Assembly (NCBI RefSeq): GCF_039724765.1
Contig: NZ_CP155729.1
Coordinates: forward strand, 2,551,501 to 2,615,500
Length of the DNA stretch: 64,000 nt
DNA from: Sagittula stellata E-37
GTDB lineage: Bacteria > Pseudomonadota > Alphaproteobacteria > Rhodobacterales > Rhodobacteraceae
Direction: 5' to 3'
Positions 8,315 to 17,529 of this stretch are shown one piece after another. The stretch's first letter is position 1; every line of letters starts with the position of its first letter. A program made the position numbers and the translations under genes. The notes below the pieces were generated by a model. It made no database searches, was not told the DNA's origin, and was given only the letters and a program-made list of their open reading frames with translations.

Positions 8315-9220
8315 TCAGGACAATCTGCCGAGTTCCTGAGCAATGCCAGCCGCAAGACGGGCATTGTTGAGGACAAGTGCGATATTGGCTCGCAGCGAGC
8401 GGCCTTCTGTCAATTCGAAAATCCGCTGCAGCAGGTAGGGTGTCACCGCCTTGCCTGTGATTCCATGTTTCGTCGCATCTTCTGTCGCGCGGGCAATGAT
8501 CGGCGCAAGCGTTTCTGCGGCGATCTCGTCTGCTTCGGGGATCGGATTCGTCACGAGTTGTCCGCCGGGGAGGTCCAGGTCGCGGCGCATCTTGTGGGCA
8601 AGGGCGATGCCCTTTGCGGTGTCGATGCGCAGCGGCGCCTTCATGCCGGAATTGCGCGACCAGAAGGCCGGCAACTGGTCCTGTCCGACCGCGATGACCG
8701 GCACGCCGAGCGTTTCCAGAACTTCCAGCGTCTTGGGCAGGTCGAGGATCGCCTTCGCACCCGCCGCCACCACCGTCACGGGGGTCTGCGCCAGTTCCTG
8801 TAGGTCGGCGGAGATGTCGAAGCTCTCTTCCGCGCCCTTGTGCACGCCGCCGATACCGCCGGTCGCGAACACGTCGATGCCGGCGCGGTGCGCCGCGATC
8901 ATGGTGGCCGCGACCGTGGTTGCCCCGGTGCCGCCGCTGGCAAGGCACGCCGCAAGGTCGGCACGCGACAGCTTCGCCACGTTCTTCGCCTGGGCGAGGC
9001 GCTCAAGCTGCTCGTCGGTCAGACCGACATGGATGCGCCCTTCGAGAACCGCGATGGTGGCGGGCACGGCACCGGCAGTGCGCAACTCTTCCTCCACCCG
9101 GCGGGCGGTTTCGAGGTTCTGCGGATAGGGCATTCCATGTGTGATAATGGTCGATTCAAGCGCGACGACCGGTTTTTTGGCGTCCATTGCGGCCTGAACT
9201 TCGGGCGAAAGCGTAATCAT
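8315..9220 (-). CDS. psuG: Pseudouridine-5'-phosphate glycosidase
   Basis: 301 residues, full family length. Family segments are LESTIITHGMPYP near residue 21, ASGGTGATTVAATM near 95, TGGIGGVHKGAE near 120, and the C-terminal ITGKAVTPYLL and NIALVLNNARLA. PsuG reversibly cleaves pseudouridine 5'-phosphate to uracil and ribose 5-phosphate, letting the cell recycle the modified nucleoside from RNA turnover or from the environment. It overlaps the kinase gene by 4 bases (9217-9220), so both steps are translated together. No pseudouridine transporter is seen next to the pair. Confidence 0.95.
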   Translation of the reverse strand: MITLSPEVQAAMDAKKPVVALESTIITHGMPYPQNLETARRVEEELRTAGAVPATIAVLEGRIHVGLTDEQLERLAQAKNVAKLSRADLAACLASGGTGATTVAATMIAAHRAGIDVFATGGIGGVHKGAEESFDISADLQELAQTPVTVVAAGAKAILDLPKTLEVLETLGVPVIAVGQDQLPAFWSRNSGMKAPLRIDTAKGIALAHKMRRDLDLPGGQLVTNPIPEADEIAAETLAPIIARATEDATKHGITGKAVTPYLLQRIFELTEGRSLRANIALVLNNARLAAGIAQELGRLS

Positions 9221-10110
9221 GATGGCATGTCTCCGGAAACGTAGGCGGCGGCCGCCTTCAAAGCATGGGACAGGGCAGACGGTCGGTCTTTGCCGGCGCG
9301 CTCTGCCGCGATATGAGCCGCCATGAACGTGTCGCCCGCACCGGTAATGCGAGTCACGAGGACCTTTGGCGGGCAGGCCCGGATCACGCCTTCAGAGGTG
9401 CCGTCGGCGCAGGTTTCGCCGCCGTGGGTCACGATAGCGCGCGAGGCGCCGCGCGCCAGCAGAGCCGCTGCGGCCTCCGGTGCATCGGCAAAGGTCTGCT
9501 GGCACAGCAGGCCGGCCTCTTCGAGGTTCACGTAAAGCGTGCCCCGGCCTGCGCGCAGGAAGGGCATCAGCCGCAATGCCTTTCCCGGACTGGCGGGGGC
9601 GATACGCAGGTCGGCAGCGGCGAAGGCCGGGGCGTCCGCGATCTCCGACAGGAGCGACTCGGTCAGGTTGCCGTCCAGCGCGACGGCGCCGGGGTAGGGC
9701 GCGTCGGCGGTCCCGAGCGGCCCGTCGATGAGCGGCCGCAGAATCTTCTTGCCGGCAGCTTCCAGCGAATGCGCATCCGCAATGGCGGCGATCAGCCCGT
9801 TGACACCTTCGATCGCCATGTACCGGTCGGTCGGCAGGTCCTCGGACAGGTAGACATGGTCGGTGTCGAGCCCGAGGGCCCGGCATTCGGCCAGCAGCTC
9901 GTCGCCCTGGCTGTCACGGCCAACCGAGGACAGCAGCGCCGGGCGCAGCCCGAACCGCGCAAGTGTCATGGCGATGTTCAGGGCAACTCCGCCGGGAATG
10001 CGTGTGATCCGCCCCGGCACGTCGGACCCGACCGTCATGTGCAGGTTGGCGCGCCCGATCACGTCCCAGAGGACGGAACCGATGCATAGAATATCCGGGG
10101 CCCGTGTCAT
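9217..10110 (-). CDS. psuK: Pseudouridine kinase, PfkB family
   Basis: 297 residues of the PfkB/ribokinase family. The N terminus has GSVLWDVIGRA and the substrate motif GGVALNIAMTLARFG (about 40-54); the C-terminal signature is TRITGAGDTFMAAHIAAE, with Asp of GAGD as catalytic base. In general PfkB kinases phosphorylate sugars or nucleosides; the 4-base overlap with psuG identifies the substrate as pseudouridine, giving pseudouridine 5'-phosphate for PsuG. Start ATG at 10110 with AAAGG upstream. It is the first gene of the pair; the 174 bases upstream, shared with divergent gcdH, must hold both promoters. Confidence 0.93.
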   Translation of the reverse strand: MTRAPDILCIGSVLWDVIGRANLHMTVGSDVPGRITRIPGGVALNIAMTLARFGLRPALLSSVGRDSQGDELLAECRALGLDTDHVYLSEDLPTDRYMAIEGVNGLIAAIADAHSLEAAGKKILRPLIDGPLGTADAPYPGAVALDGNLTESLLSEIADAPAFAAADLRIAPASPGKALRLMPFLRAGRGTLYVNLEEAGLLCQQTFADAPEAAAALLARGASRAIVTHGGETCADGTSEGVIRACPPKVLVTRITGAGDTFMAAHIAAERAGKDRPSALSHALKAAAAYVSGDMPS

Positions 10111-10284
10111 GCGTGCCTTTTGGCGGGTTCATCCGCGCGGCGCAAGAGGAGCCATGGCGCACCACGCGGCAACCAAATTCCGCCGGCGCGGCTCAATCGT
10201 GGCATCGTTTGATCAAATCCGTACGGTGAGGGGTTTCGGCCCGCGCCGGAAAGCGTATGATTTGGCCAAACTCCGGAGGGAACC

Positions 10285-11517
10285 ATGAACGAAATGAAGG
10301 ATGTGAAACCGGCGCTGAAGGCCAAGGACGCCCCCGATCTCGGGGCCTTCGACTGGGAAGATCCCTTCCGGCTGACGGACCAGTTGTCGGAAGAAGAGCG
10401 TATGCTGGTAGAGGGTGCGCGTGCCTTCGCCGCCGAAAAGCTGGCGCCCCGCGTGACCCAGGCCTTCCTGGAAGAAACCGTCGCGCCGGACATCTTCGCA
10501 GAGATGGGCGGCATGGGCCTTTTGGGTGTCACGGTCCCGGAAGAATACGGCGGCCTGGGGTCGTCCTACGTGTCTTACGGCCTGATCGCCCGCGAGATCG
10601 AGCGCGTCGATTCCGGTTACCGGTCGATGATGTCGGTGCAGTCGTCTCTGGTGATGTACCCGATCTACGCCTATGGCTCGGAAGAGCAGCGCCGCAAATA
10701 CCTGCCCAAACTCGCCACGGGCGAGTGGATTGGGTGCTTCGGCCTGACGGAGCCGGACGCAGGTTCCGACCCTGCCGGCATGAAGACACGGGCAGTGAAG
10801 ACCGAAGGCGGCTACCGGCTGAACGGCTCGAAGATGTGGATTTCGAACAGCCCCATCGCGGACGTCTTCGTGGTTTGGGCGAAATCCGAGGCGCATGACG
10901 GCAAGATCCGCGGTTTCGTCCTTGAAAAGGGCGCCAAAGGCCTGACCGCGCCGAAGATCGAAAACAAGCTTAGCCTGCGCGCCTCGGTGACCGGCGAGGT
11001 CGTGCTGGACAACGTTGAGGTTGGAGAAGACGCGCTTCTGCCGCACGTTCAAGGGCTGAAGGGGCCGTTCGGCTGCCTCAACCGCGCACGCTACGGCATC
11101 AGCTGGGGCGTTCTGGGCGCCGCCGAGGCGTGCTGGCACGCGGCGCGTGCCTACGGCCTCGACCGCAAGCAATTCGACAAACCCATCGCCGGCACCCAGC
11201 TTTTCCAGAAGAAGCTGGCGGACATGCAGACCGAAATCGCTTTCGGCCTGCAAGGCTGCCTGCGTGTCGGACGCCTGATGGATGAGGCCCGCGGGGCGCC
11301 CGAGATGATTTCCATCCTCAAGCGCAACAACTGCGGCAAGGCGCTTGAGATCGCGCGAATGGCCCGCGACATGCATGGTGGCAACGGCATTTCGGCCGAG
11401 TTCCAGGTGATCCGGCACATGATGAACCTTGAAACGGTGAACACCTACGAGGGCACCCATGATGTGCACGCGCTGATCCTCGGGCGGGCGCAGACCGGGC
11501 TTCAGGCGTTCTTCTGA
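10285..11517 (+). CDS. gcdH: Glutaryl-CoA dehydrogenase (acyl-CoA dehydrogenase family)
   Basis: 410 residues. Acyl-CoA dehydrogenase signatures are [16 protein letters not shown] and [13 protein letters not shown], and the catalytic base Glu389 lies in [17 protein letters not shown], the exact glutaryl-CoA dehydrogenase form. The N-terminal [15 protein letters not shown] also fits this subfamily. It converts glutaryl-CoA to crotonyl-CoA with CO2 release, using FAD and electron-transfer flavoprotein, in lysine and tryptophan breakdown. The start at 10285 has GGAGGG six bases upstream. Divergent from psuKG, monocistronic as far as visible; a 9-bp stem-loop lies just after the stop. Confidence 0.95.
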   Translation: MNEMKDVKPALKAKDAPDLGAFDWEDPFRLTDQLSEEERMLVEGARAFAAEKLAPRVTQAFLEETVAPDIFAEMGGMGLLGVTVPEEYGGLGSSYVSYGLIAREIERVDSGYRSMMSVQSSLVMYPIYAYGSEEQRRKYLPKLATGEWIGCFGLTEPDAGSDPAGMKTRAVKTEGGYRLNGSKMWISNSPIADVFVVWAKSEAHDGKIRGFVLEKGAKGLTAPKIENKLSLRASVTGEVVLDNVEVGEDALLPHVQGLKGPFGCLNRARYGISWGVLGAAEACWHAARAYGLDRKQFDKPIAGTQLFQKKLADMQTEIAFGLQGCLRVGRLMDEARGAPEMISILKRNNCGKALEIARMARDMHGGNGISAEFQVIRHMMNLETVNTYEGTHDVHALILGRAQTGLQAFF

Positions 11518-11523
11518 TACGCG

Positions 11524-11550
11524 GTGCCCGGCGCTGCGGCTGCCGGGCAC
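11524..11550 (+). terminator. Stem-loop after gcdH
   Basis: Perfect 9-bp inverted repeat GTGCCCGGC (11524-11532) / GCCGGGCAC (11542-11550), 9-nt loop, starting 7 bases past the gcdH stop. There is no U-tract, so it may stabilise the 3' end rather than terminate by itself. Confidence 0.5.
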
Positions 11551-12018
11551 ACCTCAACGTGCACGCAGTGGCCAGTTACGGTCGATGCGTGAAAGATCCC
11601 AGTGAAAACATGAAAAGTGGCGCGCAGGGCACTGATTTCACAGAAAGGTTTTGCTTTGATTGGCGCTTTGCGTCACGTGGCCCTCAACCGCTTTGGGATC
11701 AGGGTTGTCGGACTGGTCGTACTGCGCAGGTGAGGACAGCATTGGCAACGGGCCATTCATGGTCTCCGTGCAAGCATCTGGTTTGATACAAACTTGCACT
11801 TCGTTTGTGAGATCGCCTAGTGCGGTCATCCATCTTATAATCGGTATTATGTTTAAAACAGCCGTAGCCAATGCGGCTGATCAATGCGTGCTCCCAGGTG
11901 TTTGCGCTTCCACTACTGCGCGCAGCTAACCACACAGTTCACAACCGACACACGCATGAGGCTGGACAAGCAGGTTGACCAGTCGTTAACTCGCGGACCT
12001 CACTACCGGAGTCCCAAC
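11551..12018. other. Intergenic region, gcdH to aroQ, no supported gene
   Basis: 468 bases, noticeably richer in A+T than the flanks. Short open frames exist on both strands but none has a ribosome-binding site or recognisable protein. The last 80 bases should carry the aroQ-luxR promoter. No hairpin or repeat of note was seen beyond the stem-loop at the gcdH end. Confidence 0.5.
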
Positions 12019-12456
12019 ATGCCTTCTATTCTCGTGCTGAATGGTCCGAACCTGAACCTGCTTGGCACACGTCAACCCGAGATCTACGGATCAACCACGC
12101 TCGCCGATGTCGAAGAAATGTGCCGCGCACACGGTACGACCAAGGGTGTCGAGGTGACGTGCCTGCAGTCCAACTTCGAAGGCCAGCTCGTGACATGGAT
12201 CCACGAAGCGCGCGGTGTGCATGACGGCATTATCCTGAACGCCGGCGCATACACACATACTTCGGTGGCTTTGATGGATGCGATCAAGGGCACGCAGATG
12301 CCCACGATCGAGCTTCACATAACGAATGTGCACGCGCGCGAAGCCTTTCGCCATCATTCCTACATCAGCCCTGTCGCAATCGGGGTCATGGCGGGATTCG
12401 GCGCCAAAGGCTATACTTTGGCTATCGACGCCCTGTTGGGCCATCTGGAGGGCTGA
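12019..12456 (+). CDS. aroQ: 3-dehydroquinate dehydratase, type II
   Basis: 145 residues, the size of type II dehydroquinases. The N terminus [21 protein letters not shown] is the family signature, with the catalytic Tyr at about residue 22; the catalytic His lies in the [17 protein letters not shown] stretch. It removes water from 3-dehydroquinate in the shikimate pathway and forms a dodecamer. The start at 12019 gives the standard family N terminus; a longer in-frame start adds unrelated sequence. A LuxR-type regulator begins three bases after its stop, so the two are co-transcribed. Confidence 0.95.
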   Translation: MPSILVLNGPNLNLLGTRQPEIYGSTTLADVEEMCRAHGTTKGVEVTCLQSNFEGQLVTWIHEARGVHDGIILNAGAYTHTSVALMDAIKGTQMPTIELHITNVHAREAFRHHSYISPVAIGVMAGFGAKGYTLAIDALLGHLEG

Positions 12457-12459
12457 TCC

Positions 12460-13221
12460 GTGACGCCGGACTTACGAAACAAGCTGATCGAACTGACCAA
12501 CGTCGACCGTGTCGAAGTCCTGTGGGCGGAACATTGCAACCTGATGGACGCCTACGGGTTCGACCGTCTGATCTATGGGTTCACCCGGTTCCTGACGCCG
12601 AACTCGATGGGCGACCCGAACGATTTCGTCATTCTCAGCAACCACTTACCGGCCTATCGTAAAGGTTTTGTCGAAGGTGGGCTGTACCGCGATGCACCGA
12701 TGGTTCGCTGGGCGTTGGAGAATGAGGGCCATTGTTCATGGCGCGTTCTGGCGGAACAGATCACCACCGGCGCGCTTTCGGAAAAGGCCCAGAAAGTCGT
12801 GGCTTTCAACGTCGCGCACAAGGTTCAGGCCGGTTACACGATCAGCTTCAAGTCTGTGTCGAGCCGCGCCAAGGGCGCGATTTCCCTGACGGCGCGGGCC
12901 GAGATGACACAAGACGACGCGGATGCGGTCTGGGCAGAGCACGGGCCGGACATCGTCCTGCTGAACAACCTTGTGCACCTGAAGATCCTCACCCTGCCCG
13001 TTCCGCTGCACAACCAGACACTGACACCACGCCAGCGCGAGGCTTTGGAGTGGGTCGGTGACGGCAAGACCATGCAGGACATTGCGCAGATCATGGGTTT
13101 GACACAGGCCACCATCGAAAAGCACCTGCGCCTCGCACGCGAGACCCTCAACGTGGAAACCACGGCACAGGCGGTCGCAAAGGCGGCATTCCACAACCAG
13201 ATGTACATTATCGAGGCCTGA
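12460..13221 (+). CDS. LuxR-family regulator with autoinducer-binding-like domain (LuxR solo)
   Basis: 253 residues from a GTG start whose GGAGG lies at the end of aroQ. Residues 1-170 resemble the acyl-homoserine-lactone binding domain; residues about 188-250 are the GerE helix-turn-helix (LTPRQREALEWVGDGKTMQD, TIEKHLRLARETLN). No luxI synthase occurs in the window, so it is a solo or pairs with a distant synthase. By eye, the pocket residues usually Trp57 and Tyr61 in TraR are Tyr and Phe here (PAYRKGFVEGG) and the DP pair reads DAP, while the later Trp (HCSW) is kept. Ligand specificity may therefore differ. Linkage to aroQ, not to a quorum-sensing gene, is unusual. Confidence 0.85.
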   Translation: MTPDLRNKLIELTNVDRVEVLWAEHCNLMDAYGFDRLIYGFTRFLTPNSMGDPNDFVILSNHLPAYRKGFVEGGLYRDAPMVRWALENEGHCSWRVLAEQITTGALSEKAQKVVAFNVAHKVQAGYTISFKSVSSRAKGAISLTARAEMTQDDADAVWAEHGPDIVLLNNLVHLKILTLPVPLHNQTLTPRQREALEWVGDGKTMQDIAQIMGLTQATIEKHLRLARETLNVETTAQAVAKAAFHNQMYIIEA

Positions 13222-13332
13222 TTCCACGCGCCTCTTGCGCCGCACCTTCGTTGTGGCGTCAAAATGATGCGGAAACGGGCAATCGGCTTTCGACTGAGCG
13301 CGGTTTCTTCCATTTATGTTATGCCAAGATTT

Positions 13333-13348
13333 CAGATTTCGAAATCTG
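13333..13348. promoter_or_regulatory. Perfect 16-bp palindrome
   Basis: CAGATTTCGAAATCTG is completely self-complementary and lies about 110 bases after the luxR solo stop in an A+T-rich patch. As a dyad without loop it looks like a protein-binding site rather than a terminator. It is not a lux box, which would read CTG-N10-CAG. Confidence 0.4.
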
Positions 13349-13572
13349 CCGACGCAAGATCGTTAATTTTCCGTTTTTACCTGTTGGTCAGGAAATCCCG
13401 ACTTTCTTTACCATGGGTAAATTGCGACTGTGTCGTCGTTCCGTGAGTGGTGGCTTTGGCCATGGAGCGAAGGAGCGGCACCCCGTGTATTTCCGGGCCC
13501 TGTCGATCTTCCGGTGCAAACCGGCGCTGGTCCAGCGGGGTAATTTCCGCCCCGTTGGCCGGCATCCCAATA

Positions 13573-13613
13573 GGGGTCCCCGGTCTCATCCCCAATGTCT
13601 CACCGGGGACCCC
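13573..13613. terminator. Long GC-rich inverted repeat, possible bidirectional terminator
   Basis: GGGGTCCCCGG (13573-13583) and CCGGGGACCCC (13603-13613): a perfect 11-bp stem with a 19-nt loop. It sits between convergent luxR and tsf, as expected for a shared terminator, although no U-tract follows on either strand. Confidence 0.45.
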
Positions 13614-13725
13614 ACCATTTCCCATATTCAGGAAACGAAAGCGCCAGTCCCTTTCAGAACCGGCGCAAACTTGAACTGTCGCGTGAGGGCGCCGCCTGTA
13701 ACGACAGCGCCGTGCGTGAGGGATC

Positions 13726-14601
13726 TTAGCCCTGAGCGGCCTTCGCCACCTCGGCTGCGAAATCCTCTTCCTTCTTCTCGATGCCTTCGCCGACCTGCAT
13801 GCGGACGAAGCCGGTGATCTCTGCACCTGCTTCCTTCGCGGCCTGCGCGACGGTCACATCCGGGTTCAGCGCAAACGGCTGACCGACCAGAGTGATCTCG
13901 GCGAGGAACTTCTTCATGCGGCCTTCGATCATCTTCTCGATCACCTGCTCCGGCTTGCCGGACTCGCGGGCGATGTCGATCTGCACCTGGCGCTCTTTCT
14001 CGACAACAGCCGGATCGAGGTCCGTCTCGTTCAGGGCGGCCGGGTTGGTGGCAGCGATGTGCATCGCGACCTGCTTGCCGAACTCTTCCGAACCGCCGGT
14101 CAGCGCAACCAGCACACCGATCTGGCCCATGCCGTCGGCGGCAGCGTTGTGCACGTAGGTGGACACGGTTTCGCCCGAGATCTTCTCCATCCGGCGCAGG
14201 GTCATGTTCTCGCCGATCTTGGCAACCGCGTCGGTGATGTTCTCCGATACCGGCTTGCCATTCAGCTGTGCGTCGGCCAGCGCCTCGACGGAGTCGACGG
14301 TCAGCGCGGCACCTGCAATGCCCGACACCATGTTCTGGAATTCGGCGTTCTTGGCGACAAAGTCGGTTTCCGAGTTGACCTCGACCGCGACACCCTGGCC
14401 GCCTTCGACCTTCACCGCGACGAGACCTTCAGCCGCAGTGCGGCCGGATTTCTTGGCGGCTTTCGCCAGACCCTTGGTGCGCAGCCAGTCGATGGCGGCT
14501 TCCATGTTGCCGTCGTTCTCGACCAGAGCCTTCTTCGCATCCATCATGCCTGCGCCGCTCATTTCGCGCAGTTCTTTCACCTGTGCAGCAGTGATCGCCA
14601 T
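13726..14601 (-). CDS. tsf: Translation elongation factor Ts
   Basis: 291 residues, full length. The N-terminal UBA-like domain begins [20 protein letters not shown], followed by [20 protein letters not shown]; the core includes [13 protein letters not shown], the classic EF-Ts signature. EF-Ts exchanges GDP for GTP on EF-Tu during translation. It follows rpsB on the same strand after 142 bases, the conserved bacterial rpsB-tsf order, and would be expressed with ribosomal genes. Confidence 0.98.
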   Translation of the reverse strand: MAITAAQVKELREMSGAGMMDAKKALVENDGNMEAAIDWLRTKGLAKAAKKSGRTAAEGLVAVKVEGGQGVAVEVNSETDFVAKNAEFQNMVSGIAGAALTVDSVEALADAQLNGKPVSENITDAVAKIGENMTLRRMEKISGETVSTYVHNAAADGMGQIGVLVALTGGSEEFGKQVAMHIAATNPAALNETDLDPAVVEKERQVQIDIARESGKPEQVIEKMIEGRMKKFLAEITLVGQPFALNPDVTVAQAAKEAGAEITGFVRMQVGEGIEKKEEDFAAEVAKAAQG

Positions 14602-14743
14602 CGCTTGGCTCTCCTCATGTCATCTTGGTGGGGCGCCTGGGCCCCTTCAAACCGGCGCATTGCAGTCCCCTGCCCCGCGCCGGATCGCGAACCTCATGTC
14701 ACGGGCAGGTATCGCTTTTGCGACAGGCCTGCCCGGACGTGGC

Positions 14744-15511
14744 TCAGCTGGCTTCGCCGCCAGCCAGCAGCTCTTCTGCCGGGGCTTCTTCGAGCGCGCC
14801 GAGGTCGACGCCTGCCGCTTCCATCTGGCCGGTCATGCCGTCCAGGGCCGCGCGGGACACCAGATCGCAGTAAAGCGCGATGGCGCGGGCCGCGTCGTCG
14901 TTGCCGGGGATGATGTAGTCGATGCCATCGGGCGAGCAGTTGGTGTCGACAATCGCGACGACCGGTATGCCCAGCTTGTTGGCTTCAGCGACGGCCAGCG
15001 CCTCTTTCTTGACGTCGATGACGAACAGCATGTCCGGCACGCCGCCCATCTCACGGATGCCGCCCAGGGACGCCTGCAGCTTCTGCTGGTCGCGTTCCAT
15101 GTTCAGGCGCTCTTTCTTAGTGAGGCCTTCTGCACCGTTTTCCATCTGCTCGTCGATGGAACGCAGGCGGTTGATCGACTGCGAAACGGTCTGCCAGTTG
15201 GTCAGCGTGCCGCCGAGCCAGCGGTGGTTCATGTAGTACTGAGCGCATTTTTCAGCGGCTTCTGCGATCGGCTGGGCAGCCTGACGCTTGGTGCCGACGA
15301 ACAGCACGCGACCGTTCTTGGCAACGCAATCACGGATCGCCTGCAGTGCCTGGTCCAGCAGCGGGACGGTCTGCGTCAGGTCCATGATGTGGATGCCGTT
15401 GCGCGCGCCGTAGATGAACTCGCCCATGCGGGGGTTCCAGCGCTGCGTCTGGTGGCCGAAGTGAACGCCAGCTTCAAGCAGCTGACGCATGGTGAACTCG
15501 GGAAGAGCCAT
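14744..15511 (-). CDS. rpsB: 30S ribosomal protein S2
   Basis: 255 residues. The N terminus [20 protein letters not shown] is the S2 signature, followed by [10 protein letters not shown] and [10 protein letters not shown]; the segment [20 protein letters not shown] and [14 protein letters not shown] also belong to S2. It binds the 30S head-body junction and is needed for S1 recruitment. The start at 15511 has AAGG upstream; the longer frame to 15601 lacks family sequence. It heads the rpsB-tsf operon; its promoter lies in the 316 bases before it. Confidence 0.98.
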   Translation of the reverse strand: MALPEFTMRQLLEAGVHFGHQTQRWNPRMGEFIYGARNGIHIMDLTQTVPLLDQALQAIRDCVAKNGRVLFVGTKRQAAQPIAEAAEKCAQYYMNHRWLGGTLTNWQTVSQSINRLRSIDEQMENGAEGLTKKERLNMERDQQKLQASLGGIREMGGVPDMLFVIDVKKEALAVAEANKLGIPVVAIVDTNCSPDGIDYIIPGNDDAARAIALYCDLVSRAALDGMTGQMEAAGVDLGALEEAPAEELLAGGEAS

Positions 15512-15827
15512 GCCTTCTATCCTTTCCGGTTTAGCCTCGGCGGGGGATTTGTCCGGATCATTCCGGGCCAACCGGTGGACCCATGGGGATGTCTCCCCCA
15601 TAAGGCCCGCCCCCGCCTGCGGGTTCGTGAGGGGCCATTACAGAGGTTTCACCACCATGGCAAGACCCAAAGCGGTTTGCGCATGTCGCACCGGTCGATC
15701 ACGCAAGGCGTCTGGACAAACGCCCGTGTCTGGTTCGGGTGGGCGCGTTCCGGGATCGACCGGTGCGGCGCCCCTCAAGTGCGCCGCTGAACCTTTTGAA
15801 AACGCTGACGTTCAAAAGATGGCCCTG
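15512..15827. other. Intergenic region upstream of rpsB
   Basis: 316 bases holding the expected rpsB promoter/leader and the 3' end of the HupE-like transcript. The one structure seen is the inverted repeat CTTTTGAA (15793-15800) / TTCAAAAG (15811-15818), 10 bases after the HupE-like stop, possibly its 3' stem-loop. No gene is supported. Confidence 0.45.
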
Positions 15828-17132
15828 TCAGAGAAAAACCCGCTCCACGAACCAGTAGGCGCCGACGCAGGCAATCGCGACAGAGGCCGGCATGGCCACG
15901 TAGCGGCGGTAGGCGTGGAGGTGGTCCACGAAATGCGCCGACAACAGGCAGGCCACCGACAGGGCCGCCAGCGGCCAGAGGAAGATCGGTGCCTCTGCGC
16001 CCATGGCGGCAGTGAAGCCAGGCCCATTCAGCAGGTATCCCGCGGCCACGAAGACGATGGCCAGCACACCGTAGACCACCTGCGCCATGCGCTGATCGGC
16101 TTTCATGCGGTCGGTCCGCTGGGCCAGGGCAACCAGCAGGAAGGCCAGGGCGATGACCGTGAGCTGGCCGAATTCCACACCCACGTTGAAGCCGATAAGT
16201 GCCGGAATGAACTGGCCTTTCGGCAATCCGAACTCCTGCAGGACCGAGGCGAAACCGAGACCGTGCAGCAGGCCGAAGACGAATACGACCAGTGGCCGCC
16301 AGCGGTGGAGCTTGTCGGAGACGATGTTTTCGACCGCGACGTAGACGATGGAGGCGGCGATGATCGGCTCCACGATGCTGCCGGGGATCGACACATAGCC
16401 GAGCGCGCCAAGTGCCAGCGTCACGGTGTGGGCCAGCGTGAAGGCGGAGATCTGCCAAAGCAGCGGGCCGAGCCGGGTGGACAGGAAGAACAGCCCCAGC
16501 ACGAAGAGGATGTGGTCGAGGCCCATGGGCAGGATGTGCTCGAAGCCTACGGGGATGTAACTGGCGAAGGTGGCGAACCAGCCTTGGGCGTCTCCGCCCG
16601 AAAGGGTGATCGTATCGGACGGGCCACCGGTCAGGTAGCCGGTATATCCGTCCTCGACGTCCATCTGCCGCAGGATCAGCGTGCCGTATTCCGACGGCCA
16701 GGACACGGTCAACGACTGCGTGCCGGACGGCAGATTTCCGTTCAAAAACAAGCGGCTTTCGCGCGGAAGTTCGATGTTGGGCACGTCTTCGACCTCGACG
16801 TTGCCCAGCGACAGCGGCACGTCGGTGCCGTCCTGCGTCGTTATCGTGACCGGTGCGAGGATGGCCTGAGACTCGGTCTGGATGCGCGTCCGAAGGTCAT
16901 CGGGAGACAGCGCGCGCAGGGTATCGACCTCGGCTGCCTTGTCGGAGGCGTTGGTGTCCTCCAGCCCTTCGAGATCGACATCGGCCAGCAGCGGCTCCGC
17001 CGACAGGCGCAGCACCAGCGACAGGTCGGACCCATCGGTCGTCAGGTCGCCGATGGCTGGGCGGACCTCGTGGGCGGCGGCGGTTGTGAGCCACAGGAGG
17101 CTGGCAAGAAGGGCGGCAAGGGCGCGGATCAT
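15828..17132 (-). CDS. HupE/UreJ-family membrane protein with periplasmic N-terminal domain
   Basis: 434 residues. A signal peptide ([16 protein letters not shown]) leads to a roughly 190-residue beta-rich periplasmic domain, then a six-helix C-terminal domain with the HupE/UreJ signature: [41 protein letters not shown] and [10 protein letters not shown]. The His and Asp residues in these helices are those proposed to carry Ni2+ or Co2+ in smaller HupE proteins. A mature N terminus starting with His (AHEVRP) could also bind metal. No hydrogenase or urease gene is nearby, so the cargo is unknown. Start at 17132 has GGAG six bases upstream. Confidence 0.82.
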   Translation of the reverse strand: MIRALAALLASLLWLTTAAAHEVRPAIGDLTTDGSDLSLVLRLSAEPLLADVDLEGLEDTNASDKAAEVDTLRALSPDDLRTRIQTESQAILAPVTITTQDGTDVPLSLGNVEVEDVPNIELPRESRLFLNGNLPSGTQSLTVSWPSEYGTLILRQMDVEDGYTGYLTGGPSDTITLSGGDAQGWFATFASYIPVGFEHILPMGLDHILFVLGLFFLSTRLGPLLWQISAFTLAHTVTLALGALGYVSIPGSIVEPIIAASIVYVAVENIVSDKLHRWRPLVVFVFGLLHGLGFASVLQEFGLPKGQFIPALIGFNVGVEFGQLTVIALAFLLVALAQRTDRMKADQRMAQVVYGVLAIVFVAAGYLLNGPGFTAAMGAEAPIFLWPLAALSVACLLSAHFVDHLHAYRRYVAMPASVAIACVGAYWFVERVFL

Positions 17133-17529
17133 GGAGGTCTCCGTGGCGGCATTTTCGAACCATGATGACGCAATGTCCGATGGGATCAAGGGCTGATGCG
17201 GCCCAACCGTACGCCGGTAACCTGCCATAGCATGCCCCGGACGAATAAATGGCACGCGCGGAAGGGTAACGGAGCGTGCGGCCCAAGGACATACAACATG
17301 CAGCGGTTCGAAAAAGACGACACCACAACGGGTTAACAGATCTTAATAATTCGATCCGCGCGTTAAGGTGCGAACCGGCCGGTTCGCCCCCGATTCCCGG
17401 CCGGTTGTTAATCTTTTCCACGAATCTGTGCCGCTAAACCGTTGCGCAGGAATATTTTTCGTTAATCCGCCCGGAAACGTCGCGTCACGTGCCCTGCCCG
17501 CCTGATGCTCTGACAGATGCGGGGAACGG
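17133..17529. other. Intergenic region upstream of the HupE-like gene
   Basis: 397 bases between two same-strand genes, with A+T-rich stretches and several GTTAA motifs (for example near 17331, 17362, 17407 and 17461), plus a perfect 18-bp palindrome at 17370-17387. It probably carries the promoter of the HupE-like gene and an operator. No open frame is convincing. Confidence 0.5.
17370..17387. promoter_or_regulatory. Perfect 18-bp palindrome, candidate operator
   Basis: GCGAACCGG (17370-17378) and CCGGTTCGC (17379-17387) are exact reverse complements with no spacer. It lies about 240 bases upstream of the HupE-like start. A loopless dyad of this length suggests a dimeric DNA-binding protein site. 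Confidence 0.45.

Larger units (their letters stand above)
13222..13725. other. Intergenic region between luxR solo and tsf (convergent), with two inverted repeats
   Basis: 504 bases between convergent genes. It holds an A+T-rich patch around 13290-13400 with a perfect palindrome, and a long GC-rich inverted repeat at 13573-13613. No protein-coding frame here has a ribosome-binding site or family resemblance. Confidence 0.5.

Noticed and set aside
11551..12018. Insertion-sequence remnant or small gene in the A+T-rich gap before aroQ
   Set aside because: Short frames on both strands have no ribosome-binding sites, terminal repeats or recognisable transposase motifs.
13333..13348. lux box for the LuxR solo
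   Set aside because: The palindrome begins CAG and ends CTG rather than CTG-N10-CAG, and lies downstream of the gene.
17331..17345. CtrA-type site TTAA-N-TTAA
   Set aside because: The two TTAA halves are separated by six bases instead of seven, so the match is not convincing.
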